Shown here piece after piece: positions 36,055 to 45,499 of a stretch of DNA of 64,000 nucleotides. Each line of letters opens with the position of its first letter. Within the stretch, counting starts at the first letter, position 1. The notes under the pieces were generated by a model that was not told where the DNA came from, searched no databases, and saw only the letters and a list, made by a program, of their open reading frames with translations. Source of the stretch: Parabacteroides sp. (GTDB lineage Bacteria > Bacteroidota > Bacteroidia > Bacteroidales > Tannerellaceae); the NCBI GenBank assembly GCA_019417325.1, contig DXVO01000038.1:62001-126000 (forward strand), read 5' to 3'. Position numbers and translations under genes: made by a program.

Positions 36055-38427
36055 TTATTCGTTTTTTATATTCTTGACAGGATTCTCATTTGCCACATGC
36101 CAGTTCTGGAAAGTAACGGTCAGCACAGTTATAATACCCACCACAACAAAGGCCAACAAATAGACCCAAAGATACATCGGCGTCCGATAAGCAAAGTTTT
36201 CCAGCCATTTGCTCACCGCATACCATCCTACAGGAGCTGCCAATATAAAGCAGATAACCAAAATACGGAAATAAGATTTATTGAACATATACAAGATTTC
36301 CGAAATGGTAGAACCTAAAATCTTACGTACTGCTATCTCTTTTCTACGGTATTCACTTTCAAATACAACTAATCCGAAAACTCCCACTATCGAAATAAAT
36401 ATGGCAACAAGGCTGAAAAGAGTAATCAGGTAACTTGTTTTAAGCTCTTTGTCATACGTCTGTTGCAATACTTCATCATAGAAACGCACACTGAAAGGAT
36501 ATTCGGAATCGAACTTCCGCAAAGACTCCTGAATATGGTCCATTGCGGCATGCATATTACTACTTCCTTTTACCTTGATATAAGCTACATTGAAGTAATT
36601 TGTATTTTCCCGTCCCCAATAATATTTACCCCATACATAGAATGCCATGGGAGACACTTCCATACGGAAGGAAGCAAACTTCACATCCGGCATAAACCCA
36701 ATAATCTCACCATCTCCTATTCGGTCATTCAATTGCAAATCATATTGGGAGTGCGCTTTTTCATTAAATATATACGAACCGGTATCCTTCAATTCATCTT
36801 CTTCACGGAAATCGCGTCCGCCGGTTACTTCAATACCCATTACTTTCAGGAATGTGGAGGAAACGGGTATACATTGGAAATTAATAGATTCATCTTTATA
36901 GTCGCGCCCCCATCCCATATAATGGTCGCCACTGGATAACAATGATTCGGAGAAAGTTACATCCTCGATACCGGAAAAAGATTTCACCTGATTGACAAAA
37001 GCCTTCTGGCTCTTATTGATATTGCCATTCAATCCTACGGTTATTATCACATCTTTATCATATCCCAACGGGGTGTTTTGCATATAATAATTTTGCAGAT
37101 ACATAAAAAGAGCACCTATTATCAGAATGAAAGAGGCTACAAACTGGACACCAATCAACACACTTCTCATCTGCCGTCCTTTGGGAGAAAGTCCGAAACT
37201 TCCTTTCAGCACCAGAGCCGGAGGGAAAGATGTTATATAAGATGCCGGATACGTTCCAGCCAGAAGCCCAACAAGAATAGACACTCCAGCCGTACTTATA
37301 AGAATATTCCGTTGTACGGAAAACGACATATCCGCATCCACCAACGAAGCAACCGGCCCCTCACTCAACAAGGACAGTATAACCAACCCCAGCAGATAAG
37401 CGACAATACTTATTCCGACAGCTTCTGCCAGCAATGAACCACGCAACATCCTGTCTGAACTCCCCAGTACTTTTTGCGTATTAATACTTTTAATGCGCAT
37501 CGGAGTAAGAGCCGTACTGAAATTCGTAAAATTAATACCAGCAATAAGCAAAATGATAAAAGCGATGGAAATCAATACCATTAGCGTTTGATGGCTGGCT
37601 TTCGGAAGATTGTCAAAATCGATATTTTTTAAGAAGTGAAGATCCAATAAAGAAGTCAATCGTATCCCCTGGCCGTTTTTATCCCATTCAAAATCTTCGC
37701 CAAATACGGATTTGGCATCAAAGTTTTTCTTGAAATTATCGATAACGGTTTCCAGGTTAGACGGATCATCCAACCGGATAAAGAAGAAATAATTCTGATT
37801 ATTCCAGGAATCAAAATTTTCTTTCGGAGGTATCGCTGTATAAATAACATTCTGCAAAGACGAATTACGGGGAAAATCCTTGTAGATGCCTTTCACTATC
37901 TTCGCATCTTCCTGCGGATTGGACGAAAACAACTGTCTATTCATCGCCGACTCATTTCCAAAAAGTTTCTTTGCCATACTTTCCGGAAGAAGAACAGCAT
38001 TCGGTTCGTCCAATGCCTGTTCGGAACCTTCTATAAAGTCAAAATGAAAAACTTTCGTCAGCTCCGGCAAGACAGGCCAGCAGGCTTCCTTATAACCGAC
38101 TTTTGAACCTTCGCGTTCTACAAAGAAAAAGTTATTCTGCTGCCACGAAGCTGTAATAGCTCCTGCTTCAATATGTGGTGACGATTCAGTAAATGCCCGT
38201 GCAAAAGGACGACTGACAACAGCCTGTGAACCTTTACCATAAACAAATTCCAGACGATAAATAGAAGAGGCATTCTGTGTACTGCTATCAAACGTATAAT
38301 CATAATTTACCTGCATCATGATTATCATAAAAGCCACATAAGCAATGCTCAATCCCAATACATTCAGGAGCGAAGCTGTTTTAAAGCGACGGAGCACACT
38401 CAAAAAGTTCCGTAAGACTGTTTTCAT
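36055..38427 (-). CDS. MacB-like ABC permease, duplicated FtsX/MacB_PCD architecture (permease 1)
   Basis: 790 residues. Layout: N-terminal membrane segment (TASLLNVLGLSIAYVAFMIIMM), first periplasmic core domain (about 45-275), three membrane segments around 285-410, another hydrophobic segment near 430, second periplasmic domain (about 455-660), and three C-terminal segments in the FtsX domain (VAIFISIVGVFGLVVFESEYRRKEIAVRKILGST). This is a fusion of two half-permeases, the typical Bacteroidetes form. Closest relative in the window is permease 2 (38600-40969). Its transcript starts at a sigma-54 promoter 26-41 bases upstream and continues into the ATPase. No HlyD- or TolC-like partner is in the window. 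Confidence 0.93.
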   Translation of the reverse strand: MKTVLRNFLSVLRRFKTASLLNVLGLSIAYVAFMIIMMQVNYDYTFDSSTQNASSIYRLEFVYGKGSQAVVSRPFARAFTESSPHIEAGAITASWQQNNFFFVEREGSKVGYKEACWPVLPELTKVFHFDFIEGSEQALDEPNAVLLPESMAKKLFGNESAMNRQLFSSNPQEDAKIVKGIYKDFPRNSSLQNVIYTAIPPKENFDSWNNQNYFFFIRLDDPSNLETVIDNFKKNFDAKSVFGEDFEWDKNGQGIRLTSLLDLHFLKNIDFDNLPKASHQTLMVLISIAFIILLIAGINFTNFSTALTPMRIKSINTQKVLGSSDRMLRGSLLAEAVGISIVAYLLGLVILSLLSEGPVASLVDADMSFSVQRNILISTAGVSILVGLLAGTYPASYITSFPPALVLKGSFGLSPKGRQMRSVLIGVQFVASFILIIGALFMYLQNYYMQNTPLGYDKDVIITVGLNGNINKSQKAFVNQVKSFSGIEDVTFSESLLSSGDHYMGWGRDYKDESINFQCIPVSSTFLKVMGIEVTGGRDFREEDELKDTGSYIFNEKAHSQYDLQLNDRIGDGEIIGFMPDVKFASFRMEVSPMAFYVWGKYYWGRENTNYFNVAYIKVKGSSNMHAAMDHIQESLRKFDSEYPFSVRFYDEVLQQTYDKELKTSYLITLFSLVAIFISIVGVFGLVVFESEYRRKEIAVRKILGSTISEILYMFNKSYFRILVICFILAAPVGWYAVSKWLENFAYRTPMYLWVYLLAFVVVGIITVLTVTFQNWHVANENPVKNIKNE

Positions 38428-38452
38428 ATCGATTCATCATTTATTTAACAAA

Positions 38453-38468
38453 AGCAAAAAATATGCCA
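38453..38468 (-). promoter_or_regulatory. Sigma-54 promoter of permease 1 operon
   Basis: On the minus strand the bases read TGGCATATTTTTTGCT, a full match to the -24/-12 consensus TGGCAYRN4TTGCW. The -12 GC is about 27 bases before the start codon. Confidence 0.8.
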
Positions 38469-38479
38469 AACAATAAAAA

Positions 38480-38526
38480 ACACTGTTTATCAATACGATA
38501 TAAAAACCATAGCTTACAAACAGTGT
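38480..38526 (-). terminator. Terminator of permease 2 gene, overlapping the enhancer site
   Basis: Stem ACACTGTTT (38480-38488) with AAACAGTGT (38518-38526), long 29-base loop, followed on the minus strand by a U-tract. The outer arm shares its last bases with the palindrome at 38524-38540. Confidence 0.6.
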
Positions 38527-38549
38527 CTAATTATTTGACAAGAGTGTCA
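38524..38549. promoter_or_regulatory. Enhancer-like palindrome upstream of permease 1
   Basis: TGTCTAATTATTTGACA (38524-38540) followed by a further TGTCA half-site, so that TGACA-AGAG-TGTCA is a second palindrome. It lies 55 bases upstream of the sigma-54 promoter; the same element and distance occur before three other units. Confidence 0.7.
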
Positions 38550-38599
38550 ATTTTCTTTACACTCCCGGTACTATAATATGATCAATATCCTTCTTTAGA

Positions 38600-40969
38600 C
38601 TATTCCGATTTTATATTATTTACCGGATTTTCATTTGCCACATGCCAGTTCTGATAAGTTACCGTAATGGCTGTTATCAATCCTACAAGCAAGAAAGCTA
38701 TCGGCAATACCCACCAGTACATCGGTGTACGGTAAGCAAAGTTTTCCAACCAACGCGAAACCCCATACCAAGCCAACGGGGCAGCCAAAACAAAACAGAT
38801 AATCAAAATCCATAGATAACTCTTATTGAACATATACAAAATCTGTCCTGTCGTGGAACCGAGTATTTTGCGCACAGCAATCTCCTTCCGCTTGTATTCG
38901 CTTTCAAAAACCACTAAACCGAATACACCAACAATGGAAATAAAGATAGCCACAAGGCTAAACAAAGAAATCAAAGTACTAATCTTCAATTCTTTCTCAT
39001 AAGTTCTTTGTATCACCTCATCATAGAAACGGACGGAAAACGGATATTCCGAATCGAATTGGGAAAGTGATGTTTTTACATGTTCCATTGCTGCACGCAT
39101 ATCGCTGCCGGCTTTTACTTTTACATATGCCTCACCATACATGACATAGTCTTCATCATTCCACCACTGTTTCTTTCCCCATAAATAAAAAGCCATCGGC
39201 GACACTTCCTGGCGGAATGAAGCAAATTTGATATCAGGAACGAAACCAACAATCTCGCTATCATATATTTTTTCATTTAGTTTTATATCATACATGGAGC
39301 GGGCTTTCTCATTAAAAATATAAGTTCCGGTTTCTTTCAAATCATCCTCCGGACGAAAATCACGTCCTTCCGTGACCTCAATCCCCATCACCTTCAAAAA
39401 GGTGGAAGAAACAGGAATACACTGGAAACTGATAATTTTATCATTATATTCGCGTCCCCAACCCATATACTGGTCGCCACTTGCCAACAAGAACTGAGAG
39501 TAAGTAACATCCTCTATTCCCGAAAAGCTTTTCATTTGATTGGTAAATGCCTCACGATTCTTATTAATCGTATTGTTCAAGGTTACAGCTATCAACTCAT
39601 CCTTTTCATATCCCAAAGGGGAATGCTGCATAAAATAGTTTTGCAAATACATAAATAAAGCACCTATAATCAAGGCAAAAGAGGCTATGAACTGGATACT
39701 TACCAGTACACTCCGCATCTGCCGCCCCTTAGGAGACAGTCCGAAACTACCTTTTAATATCAATGCCGGCGGGAACGAGGTGATATAAGATGCCGGATAG
39801 AAACCGGCTAACAGTCCTAAACCAACAGACAATAAACCGGTCAAACAGATGATTCCGGCTTGCGCCTTGAATGAAATTTCGGCATCCAACAAAGATGCTA
39901 TCGGCGTCTCTGTTGCCCAATACAATAAAAACAGGGAAACCAGATAAGCAAATACACTAATACAGACAGCTTCTACCAGCAGGCTTCCACGCAAAGTACT
40001 GTCGGAACTACCCAAGACTTTCTGTGTATTGATACTTTTAATACGAAGCGGAGTCAATGCCGTACTGAAATTGGTAAAGTTGATACCCGCGATAGCCAAA
40101 ATAATAAAAGCTATGGCAAAGAGCACCTTCAATGTCTGACGGCTAGCTTTAGGTATCGGATCGAAATCCACATTCTTTAGAAAATGTAACTCCGGCAAAG
40201 CTGTTAAACGTATATCATCCTCTTCCCAATTATAATGTACTACGGATGTGTTTTTAGTATCAAAATTTTTCTTGAAATTATCTATAACCATCTCTTTATT
40301 TTCAGGGCTATCCAAGCGTACATAAAAGAGATAACTGCTATTTCCCCATTCATCATAATCTTTTTTCGGGTCCATAGAGAAATATATCACATTCTTCAGA
40401 GATGAGTTCTGCGGAAAATCCCTGTATATGCCTTTCACTTGCTTAGGGGCTTCCTTGGAATCGTTGAAAACAAATAATTTCCCCATAGCCGGCTCCGGAC
40501 CAAACAGTTTCTTTGCAAGACTTTCCGGAAGTATAACACTGTTCGGTTCTTGCAGCGACTGTTCATTTCCTTCTATCATGTCGAAATGGAATACATTCAA
40601 AATCTCAGGTGCTGTTTCCTGCATTCCTTCCTTATAATTTATTTTCTGTCCGTCTCGCTCTACATTGAAAAACCGTTCGAGCGCCCAACCCGACATAATG
40701 GTTCCCGCCTTAATATGAGGAGATGACGCTGTAAAAGCCCGGGCAAACGGACGATTTATGACAGCCTGTGAACCATCTTCATACATTAAATCCATCCTGA
40801 ATATATGCGAAGCACTCTGCATATTACAATCGAAAGTCCGGTCGTAGTTTATTTGCATCATAATCATCATGAAAGCGACATACGCCACACTCAATCCCAA
40901 TATATTCAGCAAAGCTGCCGTTTTAAAACGGCGGAGCACGCTCAAAAAACTTCGTAATACTGTTTTCAT
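38600..40969 (-). CDS. MacB-like ABC permease, duplicated architecture (permease 2)
   Basis: 789 residues, a close paralogue of permease 1 (both start MKTVLR-FLSVLRRFKTA and share KSINTQKVLGSSD and RKILGST-ILYMFNKSY). Same order of a membrane segment, periplasmic core, three membrane segments, a further hydrophobic segment, second core and three C-terminal segments. It has its own sigma-54 promoter and terminator and no ATPase gene of its own, so it must borrow one of the three near-identical ATPases, perhaps copy 1 just downstream of the next unit. Probably arose by tandem duplication with permease 1 including the control region. Confidence 0.92.
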   Translation of the reverse strand: MKTVLRSFLSVLRRFKTAALLNILGLSVAYVAFMMIMMQINYDRTFDCNMQSASHIFRMDLMYEDGSQAVINRPFARAFTASSPHIKAGTIMSGWALERFFNVERDGQKINYKEGMQETAPEILNVFHFDMIEGNEQSLQEPNSVILPESLAKKLFGPEPAMGKLFVFNDSKEAPKQVKGIYRDFPQNSSLKNVIYFSMDPKKDYDEWGNSSYLFYVRLDSPENKEMVIDNFKKNFDTKNTSVVHYNWEEDDIRLTALPELHFLKNVDFDPIPKASRQTLKVLFAIAFIILAIAGINFTNFSTALTPLRIKSINTQKVLGSSDSTLRGSLLVEAVCISVFAYLVSLFLLYWATETPIASLLDAEISFKAQAGIICLTGLLSVGLGLLAGFYPASYITSFPPALILKGSFGLSPKGRQMRSVLVSIQFIASFALIIGALFMYLQNYFMQHSPLGYEKDELIAVTLNNTINKNREAFTNQMKSFSGIEDVTYSQFLLASGDQYMGWGREYNDKIISFQCIPVSSTFLKVMGIEVTEGRDFRPEDDLKETGTYIFNEKARSMYDIKLNEKIYDSEIVGFVPDIKFASFRQEVSPMAFYLWGKKQWWNDEDYVMYGEAYVKVKAGSDMRAAMEHVKTSLSQFDSEYPFSVRFYDEVIQRTYEKELKISTLISLFSLVAIFISIVGVFGLVVFESEYKRKEIAVRKILGSTTGQILYMFNKSYLWILIICFVLAAPLAWYGVSRWLENFAYRTPMYWWVLPIAFLLVGLITAITVTYQNWHVANENPVNNIKSE

Positions 40970-40996
40970 ATCGATTATTTATCTTTACCAAATGAA

Positions 40997-41012
40997 GGCA
41001 AATAATATGCCA
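40997..41012 (-). promoter_or_regulatory. Sigma-54 promoter of permease 2
   Basis: Minus strand TGGCATATTATTTGCC, matching TGGCAYRN4TTGC, 28-43 bases before the start codon at 40969. Confidence 0.78.
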
Positions 41013-41022
41013 AACAAAAAAA

Positions 41023-41083
41023 ACACTGTTTATCAGCATGATATCTAAATCATAACCAATAAACAGTGTCCAATTATTTGACA
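41023..41083 (-). promoter_or_regulatory. Terminator hairpin fused to enhancer palindrome upstream of permease 2
   Basis: An 11-bp stem, ACACTGTTTAT (41023-41033) with ATAAACAGTGT (41059-41069), with a U-tract on the minus strand, can end transcripts arriving from the DUF368 gene. Its right arm runs into TGTCCAATTATTTGACA (41067-41083), the palindrome found 54-55 bases above each sigma-54 promoter here; another TGTC half-site follows at 41087-41091. Confidence 0.65.
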
Positions 41084-41160
41084 AGAGTGTCTATTTTCTT
41101 TACACCCTCATTCTATTAAATCTGTCATTCCATCTAAACCAGAAAAAGGTCTTCCTTTGT

Positions 41161-41238
41161 ACTGTTTTCAAAACATAGGTGTTTTGCATTCAAAGCATAT
41201 ATGTTTTAAACTCAAAACACCTATGTTTTGAAAACAGT
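41161..41238. repeat. 26-bp perfect inverted repeat with a third related copy in the loop
   Basis: 41161-41186 and 41213-41238 are exact reverse complements over 26 bases. The core CAAAACATAGGTGTTTTG is itself nearly palindromic. The loop holds a degenerate copy (CAAAGCATATATGTTTT). It sits directly against the stop of the DUF368 gene (41240), so it may serve as its terminator, but the triple arrangement suggests an extragenic palindromic repeat. Confidence 0.8.
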
Positions 41239-41239
41239 C

Positions 41240-42148
41240 TTATTTAGCTGTCTTGGCAGACAGTTTTTCAAGGAAATATACGATAGCAAAACCCAATACC
41301 ATCAAACCGACAGCTTCGCCAATCAGATGGTCAGGCATACTGTTTACTTCAATCAGAGGTTTCTCTACACCGTGGCTATCAAAATACGTTTCCACTACGG
41401 TTTTCCAGGGCCATACCTTATTCAGTGAACCCAGCATAAAACCGGCCAGTACGGCAATCGTTATATCGTGGAAACGGCGTAATGCAAACGATAACACCCG
41501 CGAAAAGCTGGTTATACCGATTGCCGCTCCACAAATAAATACCAGGATTATCTTTATATTAAAGGTCTTTACAGCCTCCATGATATAAAAATACTTGCCT
41601 AACAGCACCAGAATAAAACTTCCGGAAATCCCAGGCAAAATCATTGCACATATGGCTATCGCTCCACAAAGAAATATAAAAAACAAATTCGATGGAGTCT
41701 CGGCAGGAGTTGCCACCGTTATATAAAAAGCGACAACAGCCCCTATTACAAAACTTAAAATAGTTTTCCAATCCCACTTCTTAATATCTTTCGAGACAAA
41801 CCAGGTAGAGGCAAGCACCAAGCCGAAGAAAAAAGACCAAACCAACACAGGATGGTCAGTCAGCAACCAGGTAATCAGTTTTGCCAACGAAAAGATACTG
41901 ATAGCAATTCCCCCAACGATAGAAAACAGGAAATTTGCATTAATAGCTTTCCAGAAAGCAGCAACCTTTCCGGTAAAAAGCATTTTCAGGCTGGCGGCAT
42001 TAATACTTTTGATTGAATCGATTAATTCTTCATAGATACCTACAATAAAAGCAATTGTGCCTCCTGATACTCCAGGCACGACATCGGCAGCTCCCATGCC
42101 CATACCCTTCAATAGCAAAAGACCATAATCTTTCAAACTTCTGTTCAT
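41240..42148 (-). CDS. DUF368 membrane protein, PopT-like undecaprenyl phosphate translocase
   Basis: 302 residues, highly hydrophobic with about 8-9 membrane segments. Opening motif GMGMGAADVVPGVSGGTIAFIVGIYEEL and the mid-protein MILPGISGSFILVLLGKY are the two matching DUF368 signatures of an inverted repeat fold. Members of this family (PopT) have been shown to help recycle undecaprenyl phosphate across the cytoplasmic membrane; the assignment here is by family. It is the last of three genes (GlnRS, TPR protein, DUF368), starting 2 bases after the TPR gene stop, so they are co-transcribed. Confidence 0.9.
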   Translation of the reverse strand: MNRSLKDYGLLLLKGMGMGAADVVPGVSGGTIAFIVGIYEELIDSIKSINAASLKMLFTGKVAAFWKAINANFLFSIVGGIAISIFSLAKLITWLLTDHPVLVWSFFFGLVLASTWFVSKDIKKWDWKTILSFVIGAVVAFYITVATPAETPSNLFFIFLCGAIAICAMILPGISGSFILVLLGKYFYIMEAVKTFNIKIILVFICGAAIGITSFSRVLSFALRRFHDITIAVLAGFMLGSLNKVWPWKTVVETYFDSHGVEKPLIEVNSMPDHLIGEAVGLMVLGFAIVYFLEKLSAKTAK

Positions 42149-42150
42149 TT

Positions 42151-43593
42151 TTAATTCTTGTTATCTTTGTTTTTAAGGAATTCCGACGCAAGCTCTTCCG
42201 GCGGTATCTGTTTACCCAGCATATCTCTTTTCAACATATCCACATCCGCACCCGCTTCTTTTAAATATTGCATTATTTCTTCAGGAGTTGTTTTACGATA
42301 ATGCTCTCCAAAATGTTTCATATCGCCTTTCATCAAATAAGCCATTGCCATATTTAAATGCAGGTACGGCATATCCGGATTGGTTTTCAGAATTTTATTG
42401 TAACATTTCAAAGCACGTTCCGCATCTCCCTGCATATAAAGATATTTTCCAGCCTGCATAAGTCCATCCAGGTCTTCAGACTGAGCATCTTCCGCTTTAT
42501 CTATTGCATCGAACAAACGATTGGTCAGTTCTTCAGCACGGCTCTCTCCATTTTCATCCAGGCTTGAAATAGCCATCAATGAAAGTATGCGGACATTATC
42601 GGGAAATAGTTTATAGGCTTCTTCTAACACCCGGGAACCTTCTTCTTCCCGATCTGTTTCGGCACAACAACGGATAAAACTCAGATAGGTGCTGGCATCT
42701 TCCTTCTCCCCCTGTTTATCAATCAGTTCTTTCAGGATACCATACGCTTTTTCAAACTCATCCAGTTTTATATAACATTCTGCCAACAAAGGAGCAGCAC
42801 GCAACCGAGAATCCTCATCTACTACAATTTCATTATATAATTCGATTGCCTTTTCATAGTTTTCATTCATATACAGGCAATAAGCTTTCAGAGTCTTCAA
42901 CTCGTCATCCGAATCGTCACAGGTAAGTGCGAAGTCAAAAGCTTCAATTGCTTTTTCATAATCGGCAGTCATGGAATACAAACGACCTAATGTAAACCAA
43001 TAGTCATACGAATAAGGATTCTTATCAATCAGTTCGTTGCATATGCGGATTGCATTCTCAAAGTCGCCTTCTATTTCCAGATTATAGCAAAGTTCATCTT
43101 TCAGGATCAGATTATCCGGGAAAAGCATCAACCCCCGATTAATATAATCGCGAGCTTCTTTTGTCATTTCCATATCCCCTAAAATAGGAGCGGTATATTC
43201 GAATATAACTTCCAGGTACTCGCAATCTGCTGCTATCAATTGCTCTGTATACTCTACAACCTTATCGTAGGTATTCTGCATAACATAGCATTCAAGGCGA
43301 AGCATATCCAATTCCTGATTACCTTTTTCTGCGATAGAGTCGATTAAAGTAAGCGCACTCTCATAATCCTCATTATACACATACGATTTACACTGCCTTA
43401 TTTGCAGGTCCGGATTGCCGGGATGGAGCCTCAGCCCAAGTGCCAGGACTCCATCATAATAAGTAAAATCGTCAGATTCTTCAAAACTATCCAACAGTAT
43501 ATCAATCTCATCGGCATCAAAATAGGCATCATGCCCACTTTCGCGTCCGGACAGATAACGTTGTAACAGACGAGAAATCTCTTCTTTCTTCAT
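42151..43593 (-). CDS. Tetratricopeptide-repeat protein
   Basis: 480 residues, acidic, with no signal peptide or membrane segment, so cytoplasmic. Repeated TPR helices run along most of the length; clear ones are PYSYDYWFTLGRLYSMTADYEKAIEAFDFAL (about 192-225, part shown), LKAYCLYMNENYEKAIELYNEI and LHLNMAMAYLMKGD near the C-terminus. TPR arrays bind partner proteins; the partner is unknown. The C-terminal tail (GKQIPPEELASEFLKNKDNKN) is charged. It sits between the GlnRS gene (22 bases before) and the DUF368 gene (2 bases after). Confidence 0.88.
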   Translation of the reverse strand: MKKEEISRLLQRYLSGRESGHDAYFDADEIDILLDSFEESDDFTYYDGVLALGLRLHPGNPDLQIRQCKSYVYNEDYESALTLIDSIAEKGNQELDMLRLECYVMQNTYDKVVEYTEQLIAADCEYLEVIFEYTAPILGDMEMTKEARDYINRGLMLFPDNLILKDELCYNLEIEGDFENAIRICNELIDKNPYSYDYWFTLGRLYSMTADYEKAIEAFDFALTCDDSDDELKTLKAYCLYMNENYEKAIELYNEIVVDEDSRLRAAPLLAECYIKLDEFEKAYGILKELIDKQGEKEDASTYLSFIRCCAETDREEEGSRVLEEAYKLFPDNVRILSLMAISSLDENGESRAEELTNRLFDAIDKAEDAQSEDLDGLMQAGKYLYMQGDAERALKCYNKILKTNPDMPYLHLNMAMAYLMKGDMKHFGEHYRKTTPEEIMQYLKEAGADVDMLKRDMLGKQIPPEELASEFLKNKDNKN

Positions 43594-43615
43594 TTCAATA
43601 ATTTACTGATTTTGA

Positions 43616-45361
43616 TCAATTCGACGACTTGATCTTGCTCCAGGTATCTTTCAGCGATACAGTACGGTTAAATACCAATTTACCAGAAGTAGAATCCTTG
43701 TCGACATTAAAATAGCCAATACGCTGGAACTGTAAATAATCGAGCGGTTTGGCATCTGCCAAATATTTTTCCACATAACAACCGGTCAATATATTCAATG
43801 AATCCGGATTGATAATTTCTTTCATTGCTTCCAATGGCGAACAGTTCTTCGCCTCACGGATAGCAGCCAATTCATCCCGCGGATTTTCAACTTTCCAAAG
43901 ACGGTCATATAAACGCACCTCAGCCGGCAAACAATGGGCACAGCTCAACCAGTGAAGCGTACCTTTTACTTTACGGTTGCTATCCGGCATACCACTCTTG
44001 GTATTCGGGTCGTATTCGCAATACACTTCGACAACATTACCGTTTTCGTCTTTCTTACAACCGGTACATTTCACGATATACGCATTTTTCAAGCGAACTT
44101 CCTTACCCGGCGTCATACGGAAATATTTGCTTGGAGCATCTTCCATAAAGTCATCCCGTTCAATCCACAATTCACGGCTGAACTCAATGATATGAGTACC
44201 TGCTGCTACATCTTCCGGATTATTGACAGCTTCCATTTCTTCCACCTGTCCTTCCGGATAATTGGTAATAACAAGTTTCACCGGATCAAGCACAGCCGAT
44301 ACACGGGTTGCACGTCCGTTCAAATCATCACGCACGGCACTTTCCAATAATGCTATATCATTCAGAGCATCATAGGTTGTATAACCAATCTTATCAATAA
44401 ATTTATGGATAGATTCAGGTGAATAACCACGACGGCGAAATCCACAGATAGTCGGCATACGAGGGTCATCCCAACCTTCCACCAGGTTTTCTTTTACCAA
44501 GGTCAGCAGATTACGTTTGCTCATCAATGTATAGCTCAGATTCAGTTTATTGAACTCGGTCTGACGCGGACGGTTATCATCCAAATCTTTGCCTTCCTTC
44601 AGCCAATCGATAAACAAATCGTATAACGGGCGATGCACCACAAATTCCAAAGTACAGAGAGAATGGGTTACCCCTTCAAAAAAATCGCTCTGTCCATGCG
44701 CAAAGTCATACATCGGATAAGCTTTCCATGTATCTCCCGTACGGTGGTGAGGCGTTTTTATCACCCGGTAGATAATCGGGTCGCGGAAATGCATATTCGG
44801 ATTCGCCATATCAATCTTGGCACGAAGAACCATCTGTCCTTCTTCCACTTCACCACTGTTCATTTTTTTGAACAAAGCAAGACTTTCTTCTACCGGACGG
44901 TCGCGGTAAGGGCTGTTCGTACCCGGCTGTGTAGGCGTACCTTTCTGCTGGGCTATCAGTTCGGATGATTGTTCATCTATATAAGCCTTTCCTTCTTCAA
45001 TCAGACGGATAGCGAAATCCCAAAGTTGCTGGAAATAGTCGGATGCATAATATATATTGTTCCAATGATAACCGAGCCATTCAATATCTTCCTTAATGGA
45101 ATCCACATATTCCATATCTTCTTTTACAGGATTGGTATCATCGAAACGAAGGTTACAAACTCCTTTATAACGTTCGGCGATTCCGAAATCCATGCAAATA
45201 GCCTTGGCATGTCCTATGTGCAGATATCCGTTTGGCTCCGGTGGGAAACGAGTCTGTATACGTCCTCCGTTTTTACCTTTAGCCAAATCACTCTCAACCA
45301 TTGCTTCGATAAAATTCAGGCTTTTCTTGCCTTCCTCTTCGTTTGTTTTGATATCGCTCAT
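43616..45361 (-). CDS. glnS: Glutaminyl-tRNA synthetase
   Basis: 581 residues, the normal size for bacterial GlnRS. Class I signatures: TRFPPEPNGYLHIGHAKAI (HIGH motif, about 41-59) and LMSKR (KMSKS equivalent, about 280). LRFDDTNP and GQSDFFEGVTHSLCTLEF (GlnRS-type rather than GluRS) identify it further. It charges tRNA-Gln with glutamine in the cytoplasm. The C-terminal beta-barrel anticodon domain is complete (ending FNRTVSLKDTWSK). First gene of the GlnRS-TPR-DUF368 operon. A TACCTTTG element lies 36-43 bases upstream. Confidence 0.96.
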   Translation of the reverse strand: MSDIKTNEEEGKKSLNFIEAMVESDLAKGKNGGRIQTRFPPEPNGYLHIGHAKAICMDFGIAERYKGVCNLRFDDTNPVKEDMEYVDSIKEDIEWLGYHWNNIYYASDYFQQLWDFAIRLIEEGKAYIDEQSSELIAQQKGTPTQPGTNSPYRDRPVEESLALFKKMNSGEVEEGQMVLRAKIDMANPNMHFRDPIIYRVIKTPHHRTGDTWKAYPMYDFAHGQSDFFEGVTHSLCTLEFVVHRPLYDLFIDWLKEGKDLDDNRPRQTEFNKLNLSYTLMSKRNLLTLVKENLVEGWDDPRMPTICGFRRRGYSPESIHKFIDKIGYTTYDALNDIALLESAVRDDLNGRATRVSAVLDPVKLVITNYPEGQVEEMEAVNNPEDVAAGTHIIEFSRELWIERDDFMEDAPSKYFRMTPGKEVRLKNAYIVKCTGCKKDENGNVVEVYCEYDPNTKSGMPDSNRKVKGTLHWLSCAHCLPAEVRLYDRLWKVENPRDELAAIREAKNCSPLEAMKEIINPDSLNILTGCYVEKYLADAKPLDYLQFQRIGYFNVDKDSTSGKLVFNRTVSLKDTWSKIKSSN

Positions 45362-45396
45362 ACCTTAATTCTATGTTGTTGTTTCTTTTAAGGAGA

Positions 45397-45404
45397 CAAA
45401 GGTA
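45397..45404 (-). promoter_or_regulatory. -7 element of the glnS operon
   Basis: Minus strand TACCTTTG, a match to TAnnTTTG, 36 bases before the start codon. The -33 position reads TTTT rather than TTTG. Confidence 0.55.
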
Positions 45405-45423
45405 CGGATTTAATTGAAAATAA

Positions 45424-45477
45424 AAAGTGTTGCAAAAGTCGTTTCTACCAAATACAAACGACTTTTTGCAACACTTT
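45424..45477 (-). terminator. Intrinsic terminator of the permease 3 operon
   Basis: A 21-bp stem with one bulged A (45424-45444 with 45456-45477; AAAGTGTTGCAAAA... paired with ...TTTTTGCAACACTTT), 11-base loop, U-rich on the minus strand. It lies just past the stop of the permease at 45500. Confidence 0.85.
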
Positions 45478-45499
45478 ATCTATTTCCCAACCCAAAATA

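Noticed and set aside
41161..41238. CRISPR-like array
   Set aside because: Only two to three repeat units, palindromic and inverted relative to each other, with no regular spacers and no cas genes.
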